From Erysipelotrichaceae bacterium (GTDB taxonomy: Bacteria > Bacillota_I > Bacilli_A > Erysipelotrichales > Erysipelotrichaceae): DNA of 9,662 nucleotides. Under the pieces are notes generated by a model. The model saw only the letters and a program-made list of their open reading frames with translations, was not told the origin of the DNA and did no database searches. The stretch lies in the NCBI GenBank assembly GCA_016302195.1, contig JAEDOA010000054.1:1-9662 (forward strand). The letters are read 5' to 3'. A program made the position numbers and the translations under genes. Positions 1 through 5,875 of the stretch are shown here, piece after piece. Every line of letters starts with the position of its first letter. The first letter of the stretch is position 1.

Positions 1-380
1 TTTAAAGTTGGAACTCGTTCCATTCCTTTAAAAAAATATGAATTCATCCAAGCTAGAGAAGACAATTCTCTTAATTGTCTATGACCTTCTTTATCTTTTG
101 CTATTAAAATAAAATGATAAAATTCATCACAATTTTCTCTATCGTCTATTAGATAAATTTCATTACCAAGACCTATTTTAAAGTTAGGATTATCTTTTAA
201 TAACTCCTGAGCATATATATTAACCTCAATAGAAGAACTTAAACATTCATGGTCTGTAATGCAAATTCCCGCTAATCCAATTTCTAATGCTCTATTTATT
301 AAATCTTTTGGTTTATTTATACTATCAAGTAGACGAATATTTGAATAATGAGTATGTGAATGTAACTCCATCCTATTCAT
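1..380 (-). CDS. dnaE: DNA polymerase III alpha subunit, DnaE type, N-terminal PHP domain (3' end outside window)
   Basis: This is the start of the replicative polymerase subunit; 126 complete codons are visible before the gene runs off the left edge. The PHP domain begins almost at residue 1. It has HSHTHYS at residues 7-13, ITDHE at 41-45, GNEIY at 72-76 and YHFILIAKDKEG at 88-99, followed by RQLRELSS, the usual order in DnaE. Candidate metal ligands H7, H9, D43, H44, E74 and H89 are present. PolC carries other domains before PHP, so this is the DnaE type. I chose the ATG at 378-380 because GGGAGG (390-395) lies 9 bases upstream; the in-frame ATG at 369-371 would be 18 bases away. The gene overlaps the endonuclease stop by 8 bases, so translation is probably coupled. 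The polymerase active site cannot be seen, so activity is inferred. Confidence 0.93.
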   Translation of the reverse strand, partial: MNRMELHSHTHYSNIRLLDSINKPKDLINRALEIGLAGICITDHECLSSSIEVNIYAQELLKDNPNFKIGLGNEIYLIDDRENCDEFYHFILIAKDKEGHRQLRELSSLAWMNSYFFKGMERVPTL

Positions 381-960
381 TTTCTACTACCTCCCAATGA
401 TAACCACCTGCTGTTTTTCTTTTTCCATTGCATACTTCAGGAATATGCCCATCTCTTTTTAGTCCAGCCCATGCTGCAGCCAAATGGCAAGAGTCAAATA
501 TATCTCCAGTTTCAATGCATCTTACTTTCAAACTATTTTTAGTTTGCCTAATTTTATTTTTTGTATCTTCAGAATGATGCTTTCCATACATTGAATTTTT
601 TTCACCTGCTCTATCAATACCTTTTAATGCTTCACTTATTTTCTTTTTGTGCATTTCACTCATTATATAATTTTTACCTCCTGATTGTAAATTATAACCA
701 TAATTATCATCAGTTGTTTTATATTGTTGAATGTATTTTATTTCTAATTCATTTGCCTGTTCGAGAGTTAGATTATTTGCTAAAATAAAATGGTCAAATT
801 GACTCCATCCATACTTTTTTATAGCAGAATAAAAATAAGAAGAGCCTTTATATCCCTCTCCATCTTTCCATCTTTTTTCTGGTTGTTGACAAGTTTGACC
901 AATGTAAATTTTTCCATTTATTTTATTTTTGTGCATATATACACAATAAGTGCTTTCCAT
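373..960 (-). CDS. Free-standing GIY-YIG homing endonuclease with NUMOD3 motifs
   Basis: The 195-aa protein is a GIY-YIG nuclease, a family that cuts DNA and often spreads its own gene by homing. The N-terminal domain shows CVY (6-8), YIG (19-21), the expected catalytic arginine R30, a glutamate in NELEIKYI (about residue 73), and YNLQSGG (89-95). NUMOD3-like DNA-binding segments follow at about 101-114 and 124-143 (GKHHSEDTKNKI). A NUMOD1/helix-turn-helix-like end runs from about 146 to 190, with CIETGDIFDS and KTAGGYHW. AAGGAGG sits 7 bases before the ATG, under the promoter at 992-1020. The next gene is a polymerase with an intact N-terminus, so this is a free-standing gene and not intron-encoded. 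Its last codons contain the polymerase ribosome binding site. The homing target is unknown. Confidence 0.9.
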   Translation of the reverse strand: MESTYCVYMHKNKINGKIYIGQTCQQPEKRWKDGEGYKGSSYFYSAIKKYGWSQFDHFILANNLTLEQANELEIKYIQQYKTTDDNYGYNLQSGGKNYIMSEMHKKKISEALKGIDRAGEKNSMYGKHHSEDTKNKIRQTKNSLKVRCIETGDIFDSCHLAAAWAGLKRDGHIPEVCNGKRKTAGGYHWEVVENE

Positions 961-991
961 AAAGAAGCCTCCTTTTTATTTCTCTATATTT

Positions 992-1020
992 ATTATATCA
1001 TAAATTTTTAGAAAAGTCAA
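992..1020 (-). promoter_or_regulatory. Consensus sigma70-type promoter for endonuclease-dnaE
   Basis: On the minus strand there is TTGACT (1015-1020), a 17-base spacer, and TATAAT (992-997). A TGA directly before the -10 makes it an extended -10 promoter. It lies about 30 bases upstream of the endonuclease ATG and is the only clear promoter before the polymerase gene. It is nearly the same as the promoter at 5876-5904 over the stretch AAAAATTTATGNTATAAT. Confidence 0.9.
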
Positions 1021-1057
1021 GCGGCAGGCGAGACCAGTCCAAAGACTCATCAACCGC
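1021..1057 (-). other. GC-rich stem-loop at the end of the FNT gene, possible weak terminator
   Basis: In this AT-rich window the 37-base patch is unusually GC-rich. On the minus strand GCGG (1054-1057) can pair with CCGC (1021-1024). An inner AGUC/GACU hairpin has a UUUG loop. The FNT stop codon (1050-1052) lies inside it and the -35 box of the next promoter follows immediately. At the other gene junctions with this layout the hairpin is a clear terminator, but here the stem is short and the U-run is interrupted. Attenuator, processing site or protein-binding site are alternatives. Confidence 0.4.
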
Positions 1058-1646
1058 ATAAATATTTAATAAACAAACTTCCCATTATATTTCCAAAAGT
1101 ACAAATTAGCAAAACAAATGGATTTAAAATTACAAATGCCATTCCCGCCATTATAACAATAGCAACAGTATGGTAAAATCCACAAAGAATAAAAAGCGGA
1201 ATGCCAAAAATTATTCCTAAACATGATTTATTTCTTTTATACATTTCTACTGCTAAATACATTATCATTCCACAAAAGAAAGCACCAAAGAATAATGACA
1301 TTGATGGAGTTAATATCGTTACTTTAGCTGCGGCAATCGCGATTAAAGCAGGATTAAATCCGGATAAAATCGCTCCAAACACCCACCCCGCAATTAAATT
1401 TGTTATAATAATAGGGAGTATCTCTTTTTTATTTTCTTTTGAATCAAATATATATCCAGCTTTACCTGTAAATAAGTTTAACTTTAATGCGCATACTCCT
1501 AACAATCCGAAAGAAAATAATATCGCTCCTGTTATTCCTCCTATTGTTAAATTAATGCAGACACCGAAAGAAATTAAAATAGCTGCCGCGACTGATTTTT
1601 TAATTAATTCTATATCAAAATTATAATATCTTATATTATCTACCAT
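1050..1646 (-). CDS. Compact formate/nitrite transporter (FNT) family channel
   Basis: The 198-aa protein consists almost entirely of hydrophobic helices and fits the FNT fold, a pentameric inner-membrane channel for small anions such as formate, nitrite or hydrosulfide. FNT landmarks appear in order: KLNLFTGKAG (55-64, the broken TM2 loop), AAKV (106-109), CGMIMYLAVEM (125-135, compare FocA CLAVWM) and LCGFYHTVA (154-162). K109 and H159 match the conserved lysine and histidine of FocA-like channels. The glutamate that normally precedes the histidine is Tyr158. Usual members have about 250-290 residues; here the N-terminus and the loop before the last helix are short. The start has GGAG 10 bases upstream, inside the preceding small ORF. 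A transporter in a phage replication cluster is unexpected and the substrate cannot be predicted. Confidence 0.85.
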   Translation of the reverse strand: MVDNIRYYNFDIELIKKSVAAAILISFGVCINLTIGGITGAILFSFGLLGVCALKLNLFTGKAGYIFDSKENKKEILPIIITNLIAGWVFGAILSGFNPALIAIAAAKVTILTPSMSLFFGAFFCGMIMYLAVEMYKRNKSCLGIIFGIPLFILCGFYHTVAIVIMAGMAFVILNPFVLLICTFGNIMGSLFIKYLCG

Positions 1647-1770
1647 ATTTTCCTAACTCCACTACTTCATATTTAAACATATAGTATATTCTTTTAACAA
1701 TAAAATCAAATAATGTTAAATTATAATCATATACTGTCCATAATTTATCATTTTTATTTTTTGCTATTAT
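1636..1770 (-). CDS. Small ORF A: divergent copy of the 49-aa ORF at 2000-2149, without a standard start codon
   Basis: This frame encodes about 44 residues, including LWTVYDYNLTLFDFI and KYEVVELGKYGR. It is clearly related to the ORF at 2000-2149. They share D-K-x-W, DYNL, FI-x-K, IY and the block KYEVVELGK. Several codons differ synonymously (AAA/AAG, GAA/GAG, GGA/GGT), which suggests the protein is selected. No ATG, GTG or TTG starts this frame; the first codons after an in-frame TAA are AAT, ATA, ATA. GGGAG lies 13 bases before the ATA at 1768-1770. It may start at ATA, be reached by reinitiation after the upstream TAG, or have lost its start. It overlaps the FNT start by 11 bases and holds that gene's ribosome binding site. 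Function unknown. Confidence 0.55.
   Translation of the reverse strand: MIAKNKNDKLWTVYDYNLTLFDFIVKRIYYMFKYEVVELGKYGR
1652..1674 (-). repeat. Direct repeat copy 1: ribosome binding site of FNT inside small ORF A
   Basis: This 23-base segment matches 2013-2035 with one mismatch. On the minus strand it includes GTAGTGGAGTTAGG, encoding the end of the KYEVVELG block and also serving as the ribosome binding site of the next gene. The spacing from GGAG to ATG is 10 bases in both copies. Confidence 0.8.
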
Positions 1771-1791
1771 ATTTTATTTTCTGCTCCCTCT

Positions 1792-2007
1792 CTATACAAG
1801 ACACCTTCCAAATACATCTTTTCTAGTAGGCTCTCTTTTGATGAATTCTTTACATTCAAAAGAGAATATAAAAAAGTCTGTCATATATCCAAGGTTATCT
1901 AATTTGCTATTCATTTGCTCAATACATTCTTCTCTACCAGTTCTAAATTCACAAACATTACTGTGAACACAATTTTCACATTTATTCCATTCTTTTATTT
2001 CAGCCAT
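1792..2007 (-). CDS. Small cysteine-rich protein, probable zinc binder, function unknown
   Basis: The 71-aa protein has CxxC at residues 10-13, then C19 and C28 near a charged stretch, and later C52 and C69. The N-terminal pattern CENCVHSNVC looks like a small metal-binding knuckle, as in many uncharacterised phage proteins. The middle (LGYMTDFFIFSFECKEF) is more hydrophobic and may be the folded core. The ATG at 2005-2007 overlaps the end of the 49-aa ORF, and GGAG lies 10 bases upstream within that ORF, so translation is probably coupled. A DNA-binding or host-takeover adaptor role is possible but not shown by the sequence. Confidence 0.75.
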   Translation of the reverse strand: MAEIKEWNKCENCVHSNVCEFRTGREECIEQMNSKLDNLGYMTDFFIFSFECKEFIKREPTRKDVFGRCLV

Positions 2008-2149
2008 GCTTACCTAACTCCACTACCTCATATTTTATTAAACAGTAAATTCCTTTAAAAATAAAACTTAATAAGGATAAGTTATAATCACAAATTATCC
2101 AACACTTATCATTTAAATTTCTTGCACAAATACTCCATCTTCCGCCCAT
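2000..2149 (-). CDS. Small ORF B: 49-aa protein of unknown function, intact copy of a duplicated pair
   Basis: This short gene begins at ATG 2147-2149 with AAGGA 9 bases upstream, overlapping the end of the preceding gene. It encodes 49 residues starting MGGRWSICARNLNDK, then a mixed hydrophobic middle (WIICDYNLSLLSFIF) and the tail KYEVVELGKHG. It ends at TGA 2000-2002, 8 bases into the next gene. Four cysteines are present (C8, C16, C20, C36), but no clear zinc pattern. A second, diverged copy at 1636-1770 shares the DYNL and KYEVVELGK blocks. Each copy sits directly before a different gene and supplies its ribosome binding site, so a leader or coupling role is possible. I do not recognise the family. 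Confidence 0.75.
   Translation of the reverse strand: MGGRWSICARNLNDKCWIICDYNLSLLSFIFKGIYCLIKYEVVELGKHG
2013..2035 (-). repeat. Direct repeat copy 2: ribosome binding site of the 71-aa gene inside small ORF B
   Basis: This is the partner of 1652-1674, 361 bases away, with 22 of 23 bases identical. It is the best-conserved part of the two small ORFs at DNA level. That is consistent with a double constraint from the protein tail and the downstream ribosome binding site. Confidence 0.8.
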
Positions 2150-2154
2150 ATTAA

Positions 2155-2337
2155 CTATTCCTTATCTAGATTTTCTCTAATTTTATCTATACAATTTTGA
2201 CAAATTAACACTGGCCCATCAGAATGCCACCATCCATCATAATCTTTATATAAAAATTTTCTTTTTATACGATATAAGGAAATATTTTCTTTTATAATTT
2301 TTTTACACATATCACATTTTTCTGCATTTTTTTTCAT
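2155..2337 (-). CDS. Small two-CxxC zinc-ribbon protein
   Basis: The 60-aa protein has CDMC at residues 8-11 and CQNC at 46-49, with a basic middle (YRIKRKFLYKDYDG) and a WWH motif. Two CxxC knuckles separated by about 34 residues are typical of a zinc ribbon. Small proteins of this type are common in phages and often bind nucleic acid or other proteins, but no specific role is shown. GAGG lies 7 bases before the ATG, overlapping the end of the helicase gene; the stop codon lies 5 bases before the next small ORF. It is probably cotranscribed with the helicase. Confidence 0.78.
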   Translation of the reverse strand: MKKNAEKCDMCKKIIKENISLYRIKRKFLYKDYDGWWHSDGPVLICQNCIDKIRENLDKE

Positions 2338-2341
2338 TTTA

Positions 2342-3523
2342 TTACCTCACTAATACAAGTTTCTCTGCTGCTCTTGTGCAAGCCGTATAGAGCCATCTAG
2401 CATGCTCTTTCTTATCAAATGGGAATCTTTCCTCGATAACTAAGACCTTATCCCATTCAGAACCCTGACTCTTGTGGCAAGTAATTGCGTAACCAAAAGT
2501 GAACTCTCTAGGTATTATATCACCAATCTTATTCTTCAACTGACCAAGTGCATATGTTTCACGCCAATCAAGAGAAAATTCACCAGTTGTAATCATACCT
2601 TTATCCATTTCTACGCTATTGAAAGTCTTACCATCATCAGAAATAAATTCGCCTTGAATAATATCCATTTTGTGATTTTTCATTTTTACATACATTGGAG
2701 CCATTCTAAAAGACTCAAATGGATTTTTAATAATTCCTGTCATTCCATTTACAAGAGAAGAACTACCATCTTCTGAGAAATCTTCCCAATAATTACGAAG
2801 GCAAATCATTCTTTCGCCATCTTGCGGCAGTCCGCTATAACCAAGTATTTCACGCATTTGATTATTTAATGAAATGCGAGAAGCGTTGGTAGCACATATA
2901 ATCTGGTCCGCCCAAGTCAAATGCCCAGTTACAAGCGATGCCTTAGGAGCGATAATTACTTCTTTACCATTCATAAAGTCAATTTGCTCACCATTACGAA
3001 TTTTCATAGTCAACTGAATAATCTCTGACTCAGCTGCCTGACGCATAACCTGGTCTAAAAAGATATGAGGTTTATCCAATAATGTATGAGTTTCTTTTTT
3101 ATCTATCTGAGGTAACTGAAATGGGTCTCCTAAAAAGATTACATATACTTTATGATTTAATAGCATATCAATCATTGACTTAGGCACCATAGAAACCTCG
3201 TCTACTACTATAATTTTATATTCAAGCATTTTCTTAGGGATACGAATAAAACCGCCACCCTGTCTTGGAATACTGTCGTAAAGTAACTTATGTAAAGTCA
3301 TAGCATTTAGGTTGCCTTTTTTACGAAGTACCTCTGCGGCTTTGCCCGTATAGGTGGCATATGCAACCTTGTTCTGGTCAACATCAAGTGCATCAATGAT
3401 GAATTTAACTAAAGTAGATTTTCCTGTACCTGCGAACCCAGCTATTACTGTATATTTTTCATTTGCCTTATGTCTTTCCAACGCAATTTTTAAACCTTCT
3501 TGTTGCTTTGGTGTTAATTCCAT
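2342..3523 (-). CDS. Superfamily 1 DNA helicase, Dda/RecD2/Pif1-like
   Basis: The 393-aa protein is an ATP-driven DNA helicase. In order it shows a Q-like motif LTPKQQEG (3-10), Walker A GFAGTGKST (29-37), ATYTGKAA (56-63, motif Ia), Walker B IIVVDE (104-109), GDPFQLPQ (132-139, motif III), a conserved arginine in VMRQ (159-162), FGYAITCHKSQGSEW (343-357, motif V) and YTACTRAAEKL (379-389, motif VI). Length and layout fit single-domain phage helicases such as T4 Dda, which help start replication and remodel forks or recombination intermediates. AGAGGTG precedes the ATG. It is the first gene after a promoter (3554-3582) fused to the previous operon's terminator, so it can be expressed separately. 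The exact subfamily is uncertain. Confidence 0.92.
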   Translation of the reverse strand: MELTPKQQEGLKIALERHKANEKYTVIAGFAGTGKSTLVKFIIDALDVDQNKVAYATYTGKAAEVLRKKGNLNAMTLHKLLYDSIPRQGGGFIRIPKKMLEYKIIVVDEVSMVPKSMIDMLLNHKVYVIFLGDPFQLPQIDKKETHTLLDKPHIFLDQVMRQAAESEIIQLTMKIRNGEQIDFMNGKEVIIAPKASLVTGHLTWADQIICATNASRISLNNQMREILGYSGLPQDGERMICLRNYWEDFSEDGSSSLVNGMTGIIKNPFESFRMAPMYVKMKNHKMDIIQGEFISDDGKTFNSVEMDKGMITTGEFSLDWRETYALGQLKNKIGDIIPREFTFGYAITCHKSQGSEWDKVLVIEERFPFDKKEHARWLYTACTRAAEKLVLVR

Positions 3524-3553
3524 TTTTTGTCACCTCTCACTTTCTTATAATTT

Positions 3554-3582
3554 ATTATAACATATTTTTTTATAAAAAACAA
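3554..3582 (-). promoter_or_regulatory. Promoter of the helicase operon, overlapping the preceding terminator
   Basis: On the minus strand there is TTGTTT (3577-3582), a 17-base spacer and TATAAT (3554-3559), with TGT just before the -10. The -35 is weaker than at the other promoters, but it lies in the U-run of the upstream terminator. Transcripts would begin about 25 bases before the helicase ATG. Confidence 0.8.
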
Positions 3583-3607
3583 ATTAAGGGTACTATTCAG
3601 TACCCTT
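3574..3607 (-). terminator. Intrinsic terminator of the exonuclease operon
   Basis: A perfect 9-bp stem (3599-3607 paired with 3586-3594) with a 4-base loop is followed on the minus strand by TTTGTTTTTT (3574-3583). The stop codon of the 56-aa gene (3593-3595) is inside the hairpin. There is no U-run on the other side, so it acts in the minus direction only. Confidence 0.9.
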
Positions 3608-3763
3608 GCTTATACAGCGTTTGCATTTAATAATTTTAAGAGAAGAACAACATGGTGAGATATCTCGCTCCCCCCAGTTATACCACTCAAAAATAAATAA
3701 TCTATTACATTTACTACATCTTGTAGGTTTTAATGCAAATTTATCATATATAGTTATTGTCAT
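3593..3763 (-). CDS. Small 56-aa zinc-ribbon protein
   Basis: This short gene starts at ATG 3761-3763 and ends at TAG 3593-3595. AAGGAGG lies 10 bases upstream of the ATG, within the end of the preceding gene, and the ATGA overlap suggests coupled translation. The protein has CSKC at residues 16-19, a CC pair at 38-39 and CKRC at 47-50, with an aromatic stretch FIFEWYNWGE between. This is a classic small zinc-ribbon layout, likely to bind nucleic acid or act as a protein adaptor, but the target is unknown. The last codons form one arm of the operon terminator. The cysteine pairs, strong ribosome binding site and exact fit between neighbours support it as real. Confidence 0.8.
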   Translation of the reverse strand: MTITIYDKFALKPTRCSKCNRLFIFEWYNWGERDISPCCSSLKIIKCKRCISKGTE

Positions 3764-4014
3764 ATGAATTGAACCTCCTTATAAGAGTCTCTAAGGCACA
3801 ATTCAGGTTTTACAATCTTATTTATAAAACTTTCATAATACCTTGTATTCAATGCTGCATCACAATAAACTTCATGTTGTCTAATACCGCACCAACCTGG
3901 AAAAGTTTCTAAATCTTCTTTAGTAAATACATTTACAGTAATACAATGATTTTCACCCTTGATTTGGTAAGATTGTGTTTTATTACCTAATAAAATATAA
4001 TGAATATATCTCAT
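3760..4014 (-). CDS. Hypothetical 84-aa protein
   Basis: I do not recognise this protein. It starts MRYIHYILLGNKTQSYQIKG, suggesting a beta-rich N-terminus, followed by a mixed region with FPGWCGIRQHEVYCD and C-terminal helices (ESFINKIVKPELCL). No signal peptide or membrane segment is evident, and the four cysteines (C24, C42, C51, C73) do not form a standard zinc site. The ATG is one base after the exonuclease stop codon, with GGGGA upstream. Its own last codons (Lys-Glu-Val) form the AAGGAGG ribosome binding site of the next gene. Cotranscription with the exonuclease suggests a replication or recombination accessory role, but that is inference from position. Confidence 0.75.
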   Translation of the reverse strand: MRYIHYILLGNKTQSYQIKGENHCITVNVFTKEDLETFPGWCGIRQHEVYCDAALNTRYYESFINKIVKPELCLRDSYKEVQFI

Positions 4015-4015
4015 A

Positions 4016-5839
4016 TTAGAATCCCCAATCTAATACAGTAGGCTCTTTATCAACAAGTTCATAATCAACCATAATAAGCTGGGGGTCAATCTGCCAATTC
4101 CACTCATTAGCTGCACATTTACAAACTGCATTGATTGTATGAACTCCAGTTCCGAACATTTCAACCTCTTCATCAGTTCCACCAAACTGAATAATATCTA
4201 CACCAGGAATACTATATTTCAAAGTATTTGATTTCATTACTTTGAATGTATCAGAGTTAACTGTGATATTCTTAATCAATACCATTGCTCTATCAATATC
4301 CTTACCCCAATAATCATTCATATTCGCAATTTCTAAAATCTTTTCTCCATCTACTGCGGAAGCGTCCCATATGTAATCTACAAAGTATGTAGGTTCTCCG
4401 CTCATATCTTTTAAAATTTCATCAGTTTGTTCAATAAATTGATATAGTCCTTCACCCGCAACCTCTGCTTGATTCTCATCATTAGGATATCCCCCATCCA
4501 GCCCAAGACCGAAAGCACCTTGATGACCTTCTGCAAATAAGGCGCCGGCTTCCGTGCATATATCCTTAAACATCATATCCGCACCGTAGCCACGAGCAGA
4601 ACCTTGATATGATACATGACCTGTTTTATTATCTATTACTTTTGTCAAGATACAAACAGGACGCTGATATTTTGCCATAAACTTATTTGCAATCAGTCCC
4701 GCAATGTTTCTATCAATCTCACCTGGCTCAAGCAAGAATAAAAGTACCTTATGTTCAAGCATATTATCCTCAACAATTAAATGCTCTAAATGTTCAACTC
4801 CAGCCTCTTGAGCTCTTGTTTGACGATTCTTAACATTAGTACAAGTTCTAATTGCCTGATCTACAAGTCTTTCCATTTCTCCAGGCTTATGACCTCTCTT
4901 ATTTGAAGGTATCATTTCAAATGCTTTTGTTTTAAGCATTGAGTAGAAAAGTAATGTTTTCTCTTCCATAGTACCACTTCTAACCATTGCATTAACAAAA
5001 GGTGCAATGAAAAATGCGGCGCCCATAGGCGAAATCTTCAAATGATTATCTGCGGAAGGCTTATAATCTGCTTTATTTAATGAAAAACTATTTTTCTCAC
5101 TCATTTCAAAAATAAATGGATTTGTTATATTTTTATCTTTGAAGCCTTCAAAGATTAAACTCTTTGTTTCTATTGACGTCATTGACATCATATCTGCCAT
5201 ATTACCGAGAGCAACTAAATCAAGGTAATCATTGGCATATGTATTACCGCCTAGTGAATCAAGATATCGACAGAATTGCCAAGTTACTCCAACACCTGAT
5301 AACTCCTTATTTGGATAATCAGACATTTGATTATTTATAATACAAGCATTTTCTGAGATATGGTCAGCTTCATGGTGGTCAAGAACTAGTACATCAATTC
5401 CTTGCTCGGATAGAGCATCGTGATAATCATAATCATTCGATGAACTATCTGGACAAATAACTAACTTATAATTCATAGCTTCGTCTAAGCAATCTGAGAG
5501 TCCATGCTGCTTGCCACTATGAATAAACCAATGAAGATGATTTTCAACAAAAGCTGGAAATACATCTGATAAATAGTTAATTAACAATGCAGCAGATGTA
5601 AAACCATCACAGTCTGCATCAACAATAACTAATATATCATCATTTGCGGCAACATGACTCATAAGCATCTTAGCTCCTCGTTTCATGTTCTCTTCACCGA
5701 ACGCCGTAGGTTTATTTACATTGTCCATTGTGGAAGCAATGTAAATTCCAATATCCTCAGGTTTAATTCCTCTATTTGTAAGCACCTGTACGGTAGCTGA
5801 ATAATTGTCATTTGGTTCTTTTATTAATTCTACTTTCAT
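4016..5839 (-). CDS. RecJ-like single-stranded-DNA exonuclease, DHH/DHHA1 family
   Basis: The 607-aa protein matches RecJ, a 5'-3' exonuclease on single-stranded DNA in recombination and repair. It has the DHH-family motif I as DADCDGFTSA (74-83), PDSSSND (130-136), the signature LDHHE (153-157), GVGVTW (181-186) and LVALGNMADM (207-216). The DHHA1 part has GSARG (about 412-416) and EGHQGAFG (about 436-443), the substrate-binding GGH-type motif. About 130 further residues resemble a C-terminal OB-like domain. Motif I has Ala and Cys where bacterial RecJ usually has Tyr and Val. I chose the ATG at 5837-5839 because AAGGAG lies 8 bases upstream and the promoter at 5876-5904 is just beyond. The longer open frame to 6025 would run through the terminator and into the primase gene. 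Confidence 0.92.
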   Translation of the reverse strand: MKVELIKEPNDNYSATVQVLTNRGIKPEDIGIYIASTMDNVNKPTAFGEENMKRGAKMLMSHVAANDDILVIVDADCDGFTSAALLINYLSDVFPAFVENHLHWFIHSGKQHGLSDCLDEAMNYKLVICPDSSSNDYDYHDALSEQGIDVLVLDHHEADHISENACIINNQMSDYPNKELSGVGVTWQFCRYLDSLGGNTYANDYLDLVALGNMADMMSMTSIETKSLIFEGFKDKNITNPFIFEMSEKNSFSLNKADYKPSADNHLKISPMGAAFFIAPFVNAMVRSGTMEEKTLLFYSMLKTKAFEMIPSNKRGHKPGEMERLVDQAIRTCTNVKNRQTRAQEAGVEHLEHLIVEDNMLEHKVLLFLLEPGEIDRNIAGLIANKFMAKYQRPVCILTKVIDNKTGHVSYQGSARGYGADMMFKDICTEAGALFAEGHQGAFGLGLDGGYPNDENQAEVAGEGLYQFIEQTDEILKDMSGEPTYFVDYIWDASAVDGEKILEIANMNDYWGKDIDRAMVLIKNITVNSDTFKVMKSNTLKYSIPGVDIIQFGGTDEEVEMFGTGVHTINAVCKCAANEWNWQIDPQLIMVDYELVDKEPTVLDWGF

Positions 5840-5875
5840 TAAGGCGTCTCCTTTTAATTTTAATATCCTATAATA

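Noticed and set aside
1..960. Group I intron carrying the GIY-YIG gene inside the polymerase gene
   Set aside because: The polymerase PHP domain begins with its own ATG and ribosome binding site right after the endonuclease, and there is no upstream polymerase exon.
561..1011. Plus-strand open frames opposite the endonuclease gene and its promoter region
   Set aside because: They are antisense shadows of a well-supported gene, phenylalanine- and leucine-rich low-complexity translations with no ribosome binding site or family resemblance.
1021..1057. Hammerhead-type ribozyme suggested by UUGAUGAGUC
   Set aside because: The required CUGAUGA and GAAA core pieces with stems in the right order are missing; only a partial resemblance exists.
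1201..1626. 141-codon plus-strand frame opposite the FNT gene
   Set aside because: The minus-strand FNT motifs are convincing, and the plus translation shows only shadow-type composition and no promoter or ribosome binding site.
1690..1740. Possible promoter TGATTATAAT inside small ORF A
   Set aside because: The -10-like bases encode the conserved DYN residues shared with the other copy, and no credible -35 lies 16-18 bases upstream.
2474..3560. Plus-strand frames opposite the Dda-like helicase
   Set aside because: The minus-strand helicase has all expected motifs; the plus frames have none and lack initiation signals.
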